A DNA stretch of 64,000 bases from Gammaproteobacteria bacterium (GCA_030148865.1 JASBSR010000029.1:1-64000); one strand, 5' to 3'. Positions 16,089-25,939 are shown, counted from the first letter of the stretch. Translations and numbers: made by a program. Notes: generated by a model not told the origin, from the letters alone.

Positions 16089-17495
16089 TTATAACTGCTT
16101 GATACCGGCGATCAAGCCCGCGACGGCTTTCTGGCCATCGCCATAGAGCATGCGGGTGTTATCGGCGTAGAACAAATGGTTCTCAATACCGGAGAAACCC
16201 GAGCCCTGACCGCGTTTGATAACAATGGTATTCATCGCCTTGTCGGCGTTGAGAATCGGCATGCCATAAATCGGGCTGTCCGGATTACTGCGCGCCACCG
16301 GGTTGACCACGTCGTTAGCACCGATCACCAGCGCAACATCGGCGGTGGCAAAATCAGCATTGATTTCGTCGAGGTCAAAAATCTGGTCATAATCGACTCC
16401 GGCTTCGGCCAGCAGCACATTCATGTGACCCGGCATGCGCCCCGCCACCGGGTGAATCGCATATTTCACGGTAACGCCGCGCTCTTCCAGCAGTTCCGCC
16501 ATTTCTTTTAATTTATGCTGTGCCTGCGCCACCGCCATGCCATAGCCCGGCACGATGATCACTTTCGAGGCGTAGGCCATCATGATGGCAGCATCATTGG
16601 CCTGAATTTCTTTCATACTGCCTTCGATGGCCTCTTCTGCCGCAGCGCCGCCGTCGCTACCAAAGCTGCTGAACAGCACATTCGAAATCGGCCGGTTCAT
16701 GGCTTTTGCCATCAGCTGGGTGAGCAGGGTGCCGGAAGAACCGACCACAGTACCGGCGATAATCATCGCCGCGTTATCCAGCACAAAACCTTCGAAGGCC
16801 ACGGCGAGACCGGTGAGCGCATTGAACAGCGAAATCACCACCGGCATGTCGGCACCACCAATGGGCAAAGTGACCATCACACCCAGCACCACGGCGAGCA
16901 CGAAAAACCAGAGCAGGTGTTCGGCACTGACGGGTGATCCGGTCGCGACCCAGTACCCGGTGACGCAGACAGCGATGAACAAAGCGATGTTGATCAGCTG
17001 ATGCGCGGGCAGGCGCAGGGTCTTTTTCATCAGGCCCTGCAGTTTGGCAAAAGCCACCGCCGAACCGGAAAATGATACCGAACCGATGACAGCCCCCAGC
17101 ACCGCCAGCACCTGCACCACCAGACCATGATCCAGATTGGCCGTTTCCGGGCTGGATAACTTCACCAGTTCCACCGCCGCGATCGCAGCGGCGGCACCGC
17201 CGCCCATGCCGTTGTACATGGCGATCATCTGCGGCATGTCGGTCATGGCGACTTTTTTTGCTGAAATCCAGGCCACTGCCGAACCAGTGGCAATCGCGAC
17301 CACAATCAACCACAAATTAATATTGCTGCCGAGCTCGATGTCGGGCGCGCCAAAAGTGGCCAGAGTGGCCACCAGCATGCCGATGCCGGCCCAGACCACG
17401 CCACGGTGCGCGGTCACCGGCGACGACATTTGCTTGAGGCCGATGATAAACACCGCTGCGGTCAAAAAGTAAACTATATCGATGACCAGAATCAT
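16089..17495 (-). CDS. pntB: Proton-translocating NAD(P) transhydrogenase, beta subunit
   Basis: A 468-residue inner-membrane subunit. About 270 N-terminal residues form the multi-helix proton channel (ITGYWVATGSPVSAEHLLWFF, PVVISLFNALTGLAVAFEGF). The C-terminal 180 residues are the NADP(H)-binding domain III (VIIVPGYGMAVAQAQ, HPVAGRMPGHMNVLLAEA, VALVIGANDVVNPVA). The enzyme couples hydride transfer from NADH to NADP+ with proton flow, supplying NADPH. It overlaps the preceding subunit gene by 4 bp (ATGA), showing translational coupling. Confidence 0.96.
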   Translation of the reverse strand: MILVIDIVYFLTAAVFIIGLKQMSSPVTAHRGVVWAGIGMLVATLATFGAPDIELGSNINLWLIVVAIATGSAVAWISAKKVAMTDMPQMIAMYNGMGGGAAAAIAAVELVKLSSPETANLDHGLVVQVLAVLGAVIGSVSFSGSAVAFAKLQGLMKKTLRLPAHQLINIALFIAVCVTGYWVATGSPVSAEHLLWFFVLAVVLGVMVTLPIGGADMPVVISLFNALTGLAVAFEGFVLDNAAMIIAGTVVGSSGTLLTQLMAKAMNRPISNVLFSSFGSDGGAAAEEAIEGSMKEIQANDAAIMMAYASKVIIVPGYGMAVAQAQHKLKEMAELLEERGVTVKYAIHPVAGRMPGHMNVLLAEAGVDYDQIFDLDEINADFATADVALVIGANDVVNPVARSNPDSPIYGMPILNADKAMNTIVIKRGQGSGFSGIENHLFYADNTRMLYGDGQKAVAGLIAGIKQL

Positions 17496-17797
17496 GCCGT
17501 GGCTCCCTTGCTGCGGTCTTTGCGAATCTGGAACATTTCCAGCATACGCACGGTGGCGACATAACCGCCGACCGCATTACCTGCTGCCAGCGCCACCGCG
17601 AAAAACCCGATCGCCAGTTCCAGCGTGCCTTCGGCGTGGCCTAGCGCGATCATGGCACCGACCAGCACAATACCGTGAACAAAGTTGGAACCCGACATCA
17701 GCGGCGTGTGCAAGATCACCGGCACCCGGCTAATCACTTCATAACCGGTGAATGCCGAGAGCATGAATATATAGAGTGCAGTAAAACCTTCTATCAT
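17492..17797 (-). CDS. pntAB: NAD(P) transhydrogenase, alpha subunit membrane part
   Basis: A 101-residue membrane protein with three to four helices (GFTALYIFMLSAFTGYEVI, TPLMSGSNFVHGIVLVGAMI, AIGFFAVALAAGNAVGGYVA). It corresponds to the domain II part of PntA that is fused in E. coli but separate in Rhodospirillum-type three-subunit enzymes. It overlaps both neighbours by 4 bp. Confidence 0.94.
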   Translation of the reverse strand: MIEGFTALYIFMLSAFTGYEVISRVPVILHTPLMSGSNFVHGIVLVGAMIALGHAEGTLELAIGFFAVALAAGNAVGGYVATVRMLEMFQIRKDRSKGATA

Positions 17798-18924
17798 TTG
17801 GTGATCTCCTCGCGGCGATAACGCTCGCTTTTCACGACACCCTCACAGGTAAGCACGGTTTTGGCCAGCACTTCATCGTTCCAGTCGAGCTCAAGCTCGC
17901 CATCTTTAATAAACGGTGACATCAGGTTGAACAGATTACGCGCGTACATTTCGCTGGCATGCACCGGTGTCTGGCTGGCAACATTCAGCGGGCCGTGTAT
18001 GGTCACGCGACTTTCAAATTCGATGGTTTCGCCAGGCACCGTAAGCTCGCAATTACCGCCGCCTTCAGAAGCCAGATCGACAATCACCGCACCGATTTTC
18101 ATCTCGACGACCATCTCGCGGCTGATGATTTTGGGAGATGGCCGGCCCGGGATGGCCGCTGTGCTGATCACCACGTCGCATTGCGCAATATGTTTTGCCA
18201 GCACATCGCGCTGCTGCTGTTTTTCTTGTTCTGACAGCTCGCGCGCATAACCGCCTTCACCTTCAGCACTGACGCCGGTATCAATGAATTTGGCACCCAG
18301 CGATTCGCACTGTTCACGAGTGGCTGAACGCACATCGTAAGCTTCGACCACAGCACCAAGACGACGCGCGGTAGCGATCGCCTGCAGACCGGCCACCCCG
18401 GCACCGATGACCATGACCCGCGCCGGGCGTATCGTACCGGCAGCAGTGGTCAGCATCGGAAAAAATACGCTGGCGAGATCGGCACCCATGAGCACGCCTT
18501 TATAACCGGCGATCGCCGCCTGTGAAGACAGCGCATCCATTGACTGCGCACGTGAAATTCGTGGCACCAGCTCCATCGCCAGCGCCGTTATATTTTTCTC
18601 GCACATCTTGTGTAGCATGGCTTCATTTTTGTGCGGCTGCATAAAACCCACAATTACCGCGCCAGGATCGATCATATCGAGTTCTTCCAGTGTCGGCGGC
18701 TGCACCTTGAAAATCAGCCCGGCACCTTTATATAGTTCTGCCGGGGTATTGATCAGGCTCACGCCTTCAAAGGCAGCATCGGCAAAATGCGCAGATAGAG
18801 CCGCACCTTTTTCCATGCAGACATCAAGGCCTAGATCACGCAAACGTCTGGCGACGTTCGGTTCCAGCGCGATGCGGCGTTCACCGGGAAAAATTTCGTT
18901 TGGGACTGCCAGTCGCATCGGCAT
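17794..18924 (-). CDS. pntAA: NAD(P) transhydrogenase, alpha subunit NAD-binding part
   Basis: A 376-residue soluble domain I, related to alanine dehydrogenase. Visible are VPNEIFPGERRIALEPNVA at the N-terminus, the NAD-binding Rossmann motif VMVIGAGVAGLQAIATARRLGA, the QCDVVISTAAIPGRPSPKII stretch, and VDLASEGGGNCELT. It binds NAD(H) and sits on the cytoplasmic side of PntAB/PntB. It is the first gene of the three-gene operon. M1 at 18924 and M3 at 18918 are both possible starts. Confidence 0.95.
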   Translation of the reverse strand: MPMRLAVPNEIFPGERRIALEPNVARRLRDLGLDVCMEKGAALSAHFADAAFEGVSLINTPAELYKGAGLIFKVQPPTLEELDMIDPGAVIVGFMQPHKNEAMLHKMCEKNITALAMELVPRISRAQSMDALSSQAAIAGYKGVLMGADLASVFFPMLTTAAGTIRPARVMVIGAGVAGLQAIATARRLGAVVEAYDVRSATREQCESLGAKFIDTGVSAEGEGGYARELSEQEKQQQRDVLAKHIAQCDVVISTAAIPGRPSPKIISREMVVEMKIGAVIVDLASEGGGNCELTVPGETIEFESRVTIHGPLNVASQTPVHASEMYARNLFNLMSPFIKDGELELDWNDEVLAKTVLTCEGVVKSERYRREEITK

Positions 18925-19027
18925 AAGAACTCCAGCTAGTACAGATCGATCTAAAGTGGCGCTATGTTACAGCAATCACCACGCTGATTAAATCTTTCTG
19001 CTGCGCACCTGGCCGCGTCCATGGCTT

Positions 19028-20185
19028 GTGTCGCGTGAGCGAATCTGTCACTCTTGGCCACGACTCAACATTCCCCATTTTTTCGTGAAAGCAGAACATT
19101 ACCAGCACGGCGCTAAAGAAAAACTCGGTATTTTACTGGTCAATCTCGGCTCGCCAGAAAAACCCACCGCTTCAGCCCTGCGCCGCTATCTGGGCGAATT
19201 CCTCTGGGATCCGCGTGTGGTGGAAGCACCGCGCTGGCTCTGGTGGCTGGCGCTGCACGGGCTTATTCTGCGACTGCGACCACGGCGCTCGGCCAGAGCC
19301 TACGCCAAAGTCTGGACCGATCAGGGCTCGCCGCTGATCGCGACTTCGGTATTACAGGCACGTGCCGTAGAAAAACGTCTGCACCAGCGTTTTCGCGGCA
19401 ACCTGCTGGTCGATCTCGCCATGCGTTACGGCAAGCCTTCGGTTCGCAGCTCGCTGGAAAGCCTGCGCAGAGCGGGAGCACGGCGTGTGCTGGTGCTGCC
19501 GATGTACCCACAGTACTCCGCTACCACCACCGCCTCAGTGTTCGATGAAGTCACCGATGTGCTTTCAAGCTGGCGCTGGCTACCTGATCTGCGTTTCATT
19601 AATCATTATCACGATCACCCAAAATACATCGCAGCGCTGGCCAGTAGCATTCGCAGCCACTGGCAAAAACATTCGCGCGGTCAGTTGCTGATATTTTCTT
19701 TTCACGGTATCCCGCAACGTTATTTTGATAACGGCGACCCCTATTTTTGCCATTGCCAGAAAACCGCGCGGCTGGTGGCGGAAAAACTCGAACTGGCGGG
19801 TCACGAATGGAAACTGGTGTTCCAGTCGCGCTTCGGCCGTGAACCCTGGCTGCAACCGTATTGCGACAAAACCCTGGCTGCACTGCCGGCGCAGGGGGTG
19901 AAGTCAGTCGATATTATTTGTCCGGGGTTTTCGGCCGATTGCCTGGAGACACTGGAAGAAGTTGATATCGATAACCGCAAGGTTTTCATCGATGCCGGCG
20001 GTGAACACTATCAATATATTCCTGCGCTCAACGCCAGCGAGGTACATATCGAGGCGCTGTGTGAAGTGCTCAGCGCGCACATGTTCGGCTGGCCCGAAAC
20101 CATGCCGGACTGGGATGCCGGCAAATGTGCTATAGCAGAAAAACTCTCGCGCGAGCGCGCCTTAAAGATGGGCGCTAAAAAATAA
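19028..20185 (+). CDS. hemH: Ferrochelatase
   Basis: A 385-residue ferrochelatase, inserting Fe(II) into protoporphyrin IX as the last step of heme synthesis. Family features: GILLVNLGSPEKPT, the catalytic histidine in IFSFHGIPQRYFDNGDPY, HCQKTA, FQSRFGREPWLQPY, and the CPGFSADCLETLEE motif with its conserved glutamates. Start is a GTG at 19028. A GTG at 19085 would remove 19 poorly conserved residues and is a reasonable alternative, as neither has a strong ribosome site. Heme supply is relevant to the cytochromes encoded at 25-27 kb. Confidence 0.93.
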   Translation: MSRERICHSWPRLNIPHFFVKAEHYQHGAKEKLGILLVNLGSPEKPTASALRRYLGEFLWDPRVVEAPRWLWWLALHGLILRLRPRRSARAYAKVWTDQGSPLIATSVLQARAVEKRLHQRFRGNLLVDLAMRYGKPSVRSSLESLRRAGARRVLVLPMYPQYSATTTASVFDEVTDVLSSWRWLPDLRFINHYHDHPKYIAALASSIRSHWQKHSRGQLLIFSFHGIPQRYFDNGDPYFCHCQKTARLVAEKLELAGHEWKLVFQSRFGREPWLQPYCDKTLAALPAQGVKSVDIICPGFSADCLETLEEVDIDNRKVFIDAGGEHYQYIPALNASEVHIEALCEVLSAHMFGWPETMPDWDAGKCAIAEKLSRERALKMGAKK

Positions 20186-20197
20186 GGCTCCGCGGCA

Positions 20198-20728
20198 GTG
20201 AAAACATCTCCCGCCACAAAAGCCAGCACAGCACGTCTTGGCGTCAGCCAGTGCCTGCTCGGCGATCGTGTACGCTATGACGCGGCCAGCAAGGCGCATG
20301 CAGTGGTGCTGGGTGAACTGGCCGAGCGCTTCGAACTGATCGCCATTTGTCCCGAAGTCGAAGCCGGCCTCGGCATACCACGACCCGCCGTGCAACTCAG
20401 TGGCGATATCGAACAGCCACGACTCACCGGGCGTGACCAGCCCGAACTCGACATCAGCGAGCGCATGGCAAGCTACACGACAGAAAAACTTCCAACACTC
20501 GCCGGCCTTGACGGTTATGTGTTTAAGAGCCGTTCGCCGAGCTGCGGCCTGAATTCCAGCCCGGTGTTCATTGCCGGCCGCTGCGTCACCGAAACCAGCC
20601 GTGGTGTGTTCGCACGCGCGGTCTGCCAGCAGTATCCAGCATTACCTGTGATCGAAGACAGCGAGCTGGACTCACCCACCCGACTCGCATCATTTATCGA
20701 CGCGGTACACGCGCACCATCGAAGCTAG
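20198..20728 (+). CDS. DUF523 / TudS-like iron-sulfur protein
   Basis: A 176-residue DUF523 domain with its three conserved cysteines: SQCLLGDRVRYD, ICPEVEAGLGIPRP and KSRSPSCG. Characterised relatives (TudS thiouracil desulfidases) bind a 4Fe-4S cluster on these cysteines and remove sulfur from thiolated pyrimidines. This activity is possible here, but the family is broad. In many bacteria DUF523 is fused to DUF1722; here DUF1722 is instead fused to a DNA glycosylase at 13.8 kb. Start is a GTG at 20198, 12 bp after hemH. Confidence 0.85.
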   Translation: MKTSPATKASTARLGVSQCLLGDRVRYDAASKAHAVVLGELAERFELIAICPEVEAGLGIPRPAVQLSGDIEQPRLTGRDQPELDISERMASYTTEKLPTLAGLDGYVFKSRSPSCGLNSSPVFIAGRCVTETSRGVFARAVCQQYPALPVIEDSELDSPTRLASFIDAVHAHHRS

Positions 20729-20806
20729 TCCTGGTTGCTAAACCACTCACGATGCAACAACCTGGCTGACAACATGCTCACTGGGCTATGGTTTTAAGTG
20801 ATGCTC

Positions 20807-22228
20807 TCAGGCGCTATCAATGTCTTCCAGCCCATAACGCTTTATCTTGCGCCATAGTGTTGATTTGTCGATACCGAGTATGCTCGCAGCCAGAGCACGA
20901 TCACCCTGACATTCACGCAGAGTCTTGCGGATAAAGTAGGCTTCGATTTCTTCGAGGCTTTGTGGCGCGATATAGTCCAGCGCCTTGAGCAGCGTTACCT
21001 TTTCTCCCAGCAGATTCTGCGGTAAAACGTCCATACCAATTTTGTCGCCTTCGGTCATAATGATCATGCGCTGCACCAGGTTTTCCAGTTCTCGCACATT
21101 GCCCGGCCAGTCATGTCGCAATAAGGCACCTAGTACCTCTGTCGTGATGCCACTGATGGCTTTATCCAGTCGCAAACAGTGTTTATTCAGGAAATAATAG
21201 GCCAGTAAAGGGATATCATCGCGTCGTTCTCGCAATGCCGGCAGACTAATTTCCATTACCATTAAACGATAATACAGATCTTCGCGAAACTCGCCTTTCT
21301 GAATCAGGTCTGAAATGTTTCTGTTGCTGGCAGCCAGAACTCTGACATCCACCGCCACTGGTGTGGTTTCCCCCATGGGATAAAAAGTACCATCCTGTAA
21401 TACTCTGAGCAATTTTGCCTGCAATGCTAATGGTGCATTGTTAATCTCGTCGAGAAACAGCATGCCCTTGTCAGCTTCTTCAAACAGACCCGTCTTGTTG
21501 CGATCCGCACCGGTGAACGCGCCCTTGCGATAACCGAACAATTCACTTTCAATGAGATTTTCAGGAATGGCTGCGCAGTTAATCACGACAAATGGCTGGT
21601 CTTTTCTGGCACTTTGTAGCTGAATTTGCCGCGCCACCAGTTCTTTGCCACAACCACTCTCGCCGGTAATCAACACACTGCAATCGTGCGCCGCCGCTGC
21701 ATCGATCAGGCGACGCACTTTTTCCATCGCCTGAGATACGCCAATCATTGCTCCTGTTTCTGACAGCAGTCGCTGGCGCTCTCTGAGCTGCTGGTTTTCG
21801 TTACTCAAATGATAATGCTGCAGCGCACGTTCTACTGTGCATAGCAATTCAACATTGTCGAACGGTTTACGGATATAGTCGAACGAACCCTGTTTTAGCG
21901 CCGACACCGCAGATTCTACCGTGGCGTGTCCGGTCACCACCACGACCTGTATGGTTGGATCCTGTGCCAGCGCAAAGCCGAGCAGGTCGAGGCCACTGGC
22001 CCCGGGCATTTTGAGGTCGCTCACCACCACAGCCACTGGCGTGGTTTCCATGTAATCCATCGCCAGATGCGCATTTTCGACACAGACGGTTTCAAATACC
22101 ATGGTTGACCCCGACAGCACATTGGCGATCAAATCACGCATATTGCGATCATCTTCAGCAACCAGCACCACCGGCTTATTGTGTTCTACACGAGCCTGCC
22201 AAACTTTGGCAGAGGCGGGTTTATTCAT
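20807..22228 (-). CDS. NtrC-family sigma-54-dependent response regulator
   Basis: A 473-residue transcription activator. The receiver domain (residues about 18-135) has acidic residues E25/D26/D27, phospho-acceptor D71 (VVVSDLKMP) and K121. The AAA+ domain has Walker A GESGCGKE (189-196) and the sigma-54 contact loop GAFTGA (236-241). A Fis-type helix-turn-helix lies at the C-terminus (LAASILGIDKSTLWRKIKRY). It hydrolyses ATP to open sigma-54 promoters. Its gene overlaps the histidine kinase by 4 bp. Four sigma-54 promoters with paired upstream sites lie within 11 kb in the adjacent gene block, so this protein is the likely activator of that block. Confidence 0.95.
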   Translation of the reverse strand: MNKPASAKVWQARVEHNKPVVLVAEDDRNMRDLIANVLSGSTMVFETVCVENAHLAMDYMETTPVAVVVSDLKMPGASGLDLLGFALAQDPTIQVVVVTGHATVESAVSALKQGSFDYIRKPFDNVELLCTVERALQHYHLSNENQQLRERQRLLSETGAMIGVSQAMEKVRRLIDAAAAHDCSVLITGESGCGKELVARQIQLQSARKDQPFVVINCAAIPENLIESELFGYRKGAFTGADRNKTGLFEEADKGMLFLDEINNAPLALQAKLLRVLQDGTFYPMGETTPVAVDVRVLAASNRNISDLIQKGEFREDLYYRLMVMEISLPALRERRDDIPLLAYYFLNKHCLRLDKAISGITTEVLGALLRHDWPGNVRELENLVQRMIIMTEGDKIGMDVLPQNLLGEKVTLLKALDYIAPQSLEEIEAYFIRKTLRECQGDRALAASILGIDKSTLWRKIKRYGLEDIDSA

Positions 22229-23550
22229 GCCACATTTCTCCGTACATCGACAACCGGAAGATCAATGACGAAACGCGCGCCCTGAACATATTCCGCATCA
22301 TACTTAATAAATGCGCCACGCTTAGCCAGCAGCGCCTGTGAAATCGAAAGTCCGAGACCGCTACCAGCACCGACTTCTTTGGTGGTAAAAAATGGGTTAA
22401 AAATATTACGCCGCATGTCTATTGGTATGCCCGGTCCATTATCCTCGACACAAACACACACATAATTGTTGCCATCCTGCCAGCTGCGCAAGGTGATGCG
22501 GGGCGCAGCAACACCATCGACAGCCTGAATAGAATTTATAATAAGATTGGTAAATACAATTTCAAGCTGACCACAATCACCTTCCACCGGCGGCAGTTCC
22601 GGGTGTAGTTCCATCCTGATATCAATACCATATCGCCGCGTCCGGCAACTCAAAAAAGTATCAGTAATATTCGCCAGTAACTGATTAATATCACAGGTTT
22701 CACCGCTGCATTTTTCCCGGTTAGCAAAATTCAGCATATCATGAATGATTTTTGAACAGCGGCGAGTTTCATTTTCTACAATCGCAGCGAACTCAAGTGG
22801 CTTGCTCTGTGCCGGCAATTCATCTTTGATTAGCTGGATATACCCCAGAATATTCCCCAGCGGCGTATTCAGTTCATGGGCAACACCAGCGGCGAGCTGA
22901 CCCATAGCGACCAGTTTTTCCCGACTCGCCAGGGTTTCCTGTAAATTACGGTTTTCACTAATGTCAAGCAGGGTAAAGATCGCTTCCATCTCGGCCTCAT
23001 GCTCACTAAAAAATACCAGGTTGAGCGAGAACCAGCGTGCCATTGATTTTATATGCAGAGAAACTTCCAGATTACGGATTGGTTGTTTATATAAAAAACT
23101 GTCACGCAGGATATCGCGATCCGCTTCGCTGAACTGAATCAGATCAAACAGGTTAACACCGATCAGGGTTTCATCTGCGCTGGCAAATGTTTCTTCTGCC
23201 AGTCGATTCGTCATATTAATGGTTAATTCGTTCGATACCGTTAACAATACCCCGGGCAGACTTTGTAGAATGGCATTAATCTTGTTACGCTCATCAAGCA
23301 CTCGGCCCTGACATTCTTCTACAGTTTTAAATATCGAACCCAGCGTTACTATGGTTGTGTTGTAGTCTTTCAACAAACCACCAACGTACGGGGGTGACAC
23401 TGGCGGCAGATCCACCGCCAGCAACAGGCCTTCACGAGCATCAAGAATGCGTTTACGCAAGCCCGCCAAAGCCCATCGGTAAAACAGGCCAACAGCCAGC
23501 AGTAATAGCACAACAGCAAGCAGGTAGAATAATTGCGGAGTATTAAGCAT
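22225..23550 (-). CDS. PAS-containing sensor histidine kinase
   Basis: A 441-residue kinase with one N-terminal membrane helix (residues about 7-27), a linker, a PAS domain (about 90-205), a HisKA domain with phospho-acceptor H225 ([18 protein letters not shown]), and a HATPase domain ([31 protein letters not shown]). It lacks a periplasmic sensing loop, so the signal is probably read in the cytoplasm or membrane by the PAS domain. Start is the ATG at 23550; a codon 60 bp earlier would add a cysteine-rich tail unlike the family. It phosphorylates the NtrC-type regulator encoded downstream with a 4-bp overlap. Confidence 0.93.
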   Translation of the reverse strand: MLNTPQLFYLLAVVLLLLAVGLFYRWALAGLRKRILDAREGLLLAVDLPPVSPPYVGGLLKDYNTTIVTLGSIFKTVEECQGRVLDERNKINAILQSLPGVLLTVSNELTINMTNRLAEETFASADETLIGVNLFDLIQFSEADRDILRDSFLYKQPIRNLEVSLHIKSMARWFSLNLVFFSEHEAEMEAIFTLLDISENRNLQETLASREKLVAMGQLAAGVAHELNTPLGNILGYIQLIKDELPAQSKPLEFAAIVENETRRCSKIIHDMLNFANREKCSGETCDINQLLANITDTFLSCRTRRYGIDIRMELHPELPPVEGDCGQLEIVFTNLIINSIQAVDGVAAPRITLRSWQDGNNYVCVCVEDNGPGIPIDMRRNIFNPFFTTKEVGAGSGLGLSISQALLAKRGAFIKYDAEYVQGARFVIDLPVVDVRRNVA

Positions 23551-23765
23551 AGTCGCCGAGATACCTCGAGTCGTTTTACACTGCGAGCAACAGACCTCGC
23601 ACAGACTCACATGCTGTTACCCACACTGATAACGGGCGAGCTGATGCAAGCAATACAATTATATCACTCATAAACTAAAACGCAGCGCCGTCGTAAACGG
23701 TGCTGCGCCGCCTTACTATCACCAGCAAAAATGAGTATCGTGTGCTGAACTATCCAGCCCTGCGA

Positions 23766-24947
23766 TTAGAATATCAACTGCAGGCCAATAGTAGCCTGAC
23801 CATAATCCTGGCGACTGGCATCTGCGGGATCCTGCACATCAAAATTGATCTGTGCAAATTCCGCCGTGATTTTCAGTCTTTGCCCATCGATGTAATAGTT
23901 CGCACCAACACCTGTCCAGGTCTGGTCAAGATTAGCCACTTTATACTTGTAATCAGATGTTTCAAAACGGGCAAACAGTTGCAGGCGACCGATGCCGATT
24001 TTCTCAGGCAACAGATACGCACCTTTGATATAACTGGCTTCCAGCTGAGTTGTCACCGGCAAAGCCAAATCATGATTGACGTTATTGATCGCATTCTCGG
24101 TGTCATAATCGAAATAGGCCGCCGAGAATGTATAAGTACCACTGGTGGCTGGCTGCTCCCAGAAAACATCCGCAGTGAACGCTGAGTAATCCACCATATT
24201 GCTGCGTGCGGCATAATTCGCATAAGCCACATTCGGCTGGTAATCGAAAGCCATGCCAATGGTGAATGTTTTTTTGGTGCCCAGATACGTGCTGCGATAA
24301 CCGTAGTCATATTCAGGATCGAGCGGGCTCCAATGCACGCGCGCGGTAAAACGCGGTGAGTCTTTAGCCACCTCTGGACCTTCACGACCATCTGCAATCA
24401 TGAAGCGATACTGAAACGCTGCATCCGCAAGATTGCCCCACATCGCTATACCGGTATCACGGCTGCCACCAAATGGCGTGTAAGCAATCACTTCGGCACG
24501 ATCAAGCGTTAGTGACTCAAGGCAGGCTTCCAGATTTTCACGCGAGAAGGTGTTTTTGAATCGACCTACAATGAAACGCGCGCTGTCCGTGTAATCCAGG
24601 GTGATATAGGCATCGCGGTAATAAATACTGCGATTGTCGTTACCAGCCTTACTATCGTTGCCGGCTTCGAGCTGAGCATAGTAGCCGACTGCGTCGTCAT
24701 ACTGCCCCGAAAATGTTATGCGGTTGCGGCGCAGAAAGGTATCGAAGCTGCTGCCCGAATCCGTCGCCGAACGATAGCCGCGAGACTGCGCCCACACCTG
24801 CACGGCATAATTAATGTTCATCGAACCTTGTTCGCCAATTTGCAGCGAAGCACCGGCTGATGCAAAACCTGGTGTCAACGCTACCAGCATAGCGCCAAAC
24901 AGTCGGTGTGTGCGGTATATCTTTATACGATCTGATTGCTGACTCAT
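23766..24947 (-). CDS. Outer-membrane porin of OprP/ExtI-like type
   Basis: A 393-residue barrel protein with signal peptide (hydrophobic stretch LFGAMLVALTPGFASA, cut near residue 31) and porin strands ending in the canonical aromatic terminus (ATIGLQLIF). FLRRNRITFSGQYDDAVGYY and ARFIVGRFKNTFSRENLE are like phosphate-selective porin O/P family members. It starts in an ATGA overlap with the triheme cytochrome gene, so the two are translationally coupled. In Geobacter the ext clusters pair such a barrel with multiheme cytochromes and a rhodanese lipoprotein. The likely role is passage of an oxyanion or housing of an electron conduit, an inference from context. Confidence 0.82.
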   Translation of the reverse strand: MSQQSDRIKIYRTHRLFGAMLVALTPGFASAGASLQIGEQGSMNINYAVQVWAQSRGYRSATDSGSSFDTFLRRNRITFSGQYDDAVGYYAQLEAGNDSKAGNDNRSIYYRDAYITLDYTDSARFIVGRFKNTFSRENLEACLESLTLDRAEVIAYTPFGGSRDTGIAMWGNLADAAFQYRFMIADGREGPEVAKDSPRFTARVHWSPLDPEYDYGYRSTYLGTKKTFTIGMAFDYQPNVAYANYAARSNMVDYSAFTADVFWEQPATSGTYTFSAAYFDYDTENAINNVNHDLALPVTTQLEASYIKGAYLLPEKIGIGRLQLFARFETSDYKYKVANLDQTWTGVGANYYIDGQRLKITAEFAQINFDVQDPADASRQDYGQATIGLQLIF

Positions 24948-25465
24948 GATTTATTTTCCCCCGGCAAAGACGTGTAAGGCTTGCTCAACGCATCCAGGTC
25001 ATCACCTGAGTGACATGTTGCACAGGCCTGTTGAAGATCGCTACGTGGGTCGCTCAGCATTCTGCTATGCGCCATTTTTTCTTTCATCAAACGTGGATTA
25101 CCCCGATGACAACCCGCGCATGAATTATTCACTTTGGTGTGATTACTGTGCCAGGGCGCCTTGCTCGCATCCATACTGGCGGCCACTGCACGCTTGCCGT
25201 TGTGACACCTGAAGCAGCTGGATGCACCAAGACCACAGGCGTTCGCCAGTGAGATCGGCGAGATACCAGACATACCGCTATACACCTGTGACAACGCCAC
25301 ATGGCCCCAGCCTTGCTGGCTAGCGTCCTGCGCCAATAGGGCCTGATCACTATCGTGACTGCTGATAACCAGTACGATAGTGGTCGTGACTACCAGCGTC
25401 ATCAGCAACAGAGCACGGGCGAAATTTCGCACCAGACTCCGGGTAAATTCGATAAATCTAGTCAT
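24944..25465 (-). CDS. Membrane-anchored triheme c-type cytochrome
   Basis: A 173-residue protein with an N-terminal helix (about 16-36, uncleaved anchor or signal) and three heme-binding CXXCH motifs: CFRCH (84-88), CAGCH (116-120), CATCH (148-152). Several histidines (H55, H106, H109, H133) could be distal ligands. It faces the periplasm. It is coupled to the porin by a 4-bp overlap and lies in the transcript that starts at the sigma-54 promoter at 25873-25888, after the small CxC gene. The likely role is electron delivery to or from the porin complex. Confidence 0.88.
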   Translation of the reverse strand: MTRFIEFTRSLVRNFARALLLMTLVVTTTIVLVISSHDSDQALLAQDASQQGWGHVALSQVYSGMSGISPISLANACGLGASSCFRCHNGKRAVAASMDASKAPWHSNHTKVNNSCAGCHRGNPRLMKEKMAHSRMLSDPRSDLQQACATCHSGDDLDALSKPYTSLPGENKS

Positions 25466-25587
25466 ACCTTCTCCTGTTTCATAATTATTTTTGTATCGTC
25501 TGACGGGTAATGGTCTGGCAGCTGTATGGTATTTTTTTTTGTCGTTGCCACGACAATTTTTTCTACCCTGATCAATCGCCCGACATC

Positions 25588-25839
25588 TTACTGCGCATTA
25601 CGTTTTTTCATTCCTGCCTGAATTTCCGCTTCGCTCATGCCACCATTACACATGCACACTGGGCCATTACGATATTTGATGCGAGGCTTCAGGGGTTCCT
25701 GATTTTTCTCCGACACTCTGGCGGCAGCTGCCGCCGGCTTTGCTGTTACAGCCACCGGTTCAGCCTGACTGGCCACACCCGGCACAGCCAGTAATAAAGC
25801 CAGCAACGGTAAATGCCTGATGCTATTTAGTGGTGCCAT
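25588..25839 (-). CDS. Small secreted CxC-motif protein
   Basis: An 83-residue protein with a signal peptide (HLPLLALLLAVPGVASQA), a flexible Ala/Pro stretch, and a C-terminal motif RIKYRNGPVCMCNGGMSEAE. The two cysteines form CxC, a metal- or chalcogen-binding possibility. I do not recognise the family. The ATG at 25839 is the start: an upstream in-frame codon at 25869 would lie at or before the transcription start expected from the sigma-54 promoter at 25873-25888. It is first gene of the transcript that continues to the triheme cytochrome and porin. Confidence 0.65.
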   Translation of the reverse strand: MAPLNSIRHLPLLALLLAVPGVASQAEPVAVTAKPAAAAARVSEKNQEPLKPRIKYRNGPVCMCNGGMSEAEIQAGMKKRNAQ

Positions 25840-25872
25840 ACGGTGTCCTGGTGCGTCGCTTGTGAACATATA

Positions 25873-25888
25873 AGCAGGATGTGTGCCA
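25873..25888 (-). promoter_or_regulatory. Sigma-54 promoter of the CxC protein-cytochrome-porin transcript
   Basis: Read on the minus strand the site is TGGCACACATCCTGCT. The GG of the -24 element and the GC of the -12 element have the required 10-bp interval, and TGGCAC is a perfect -24 hexamer. Transcription should begin near 25862, about 23 bp before the ATG at 25839. Paired upstream sites lie at 25940-25991. Confidence 0.8.
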
Positions 25889-25939
25889 TGTCATAATAGC
25901 TATTAAAAACAGATGCTTGCGAGTGGTGCGCTGATTTTT

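Noticed and set aside
16515-16937. Long plus-strand frames opposite pntB, rich in His and Arg
   Set aside because: Shadow of the pntB coding strand; composition and lack of motifs are typical of antisense frames.
25840-25869. Longer N-terminus of the CxC protein starting at 25869
   Set aside because: It would start at or upstream of the transcription start predicted from the sigma-54 promoter, and the signal peptide fits the ATG at 25839.
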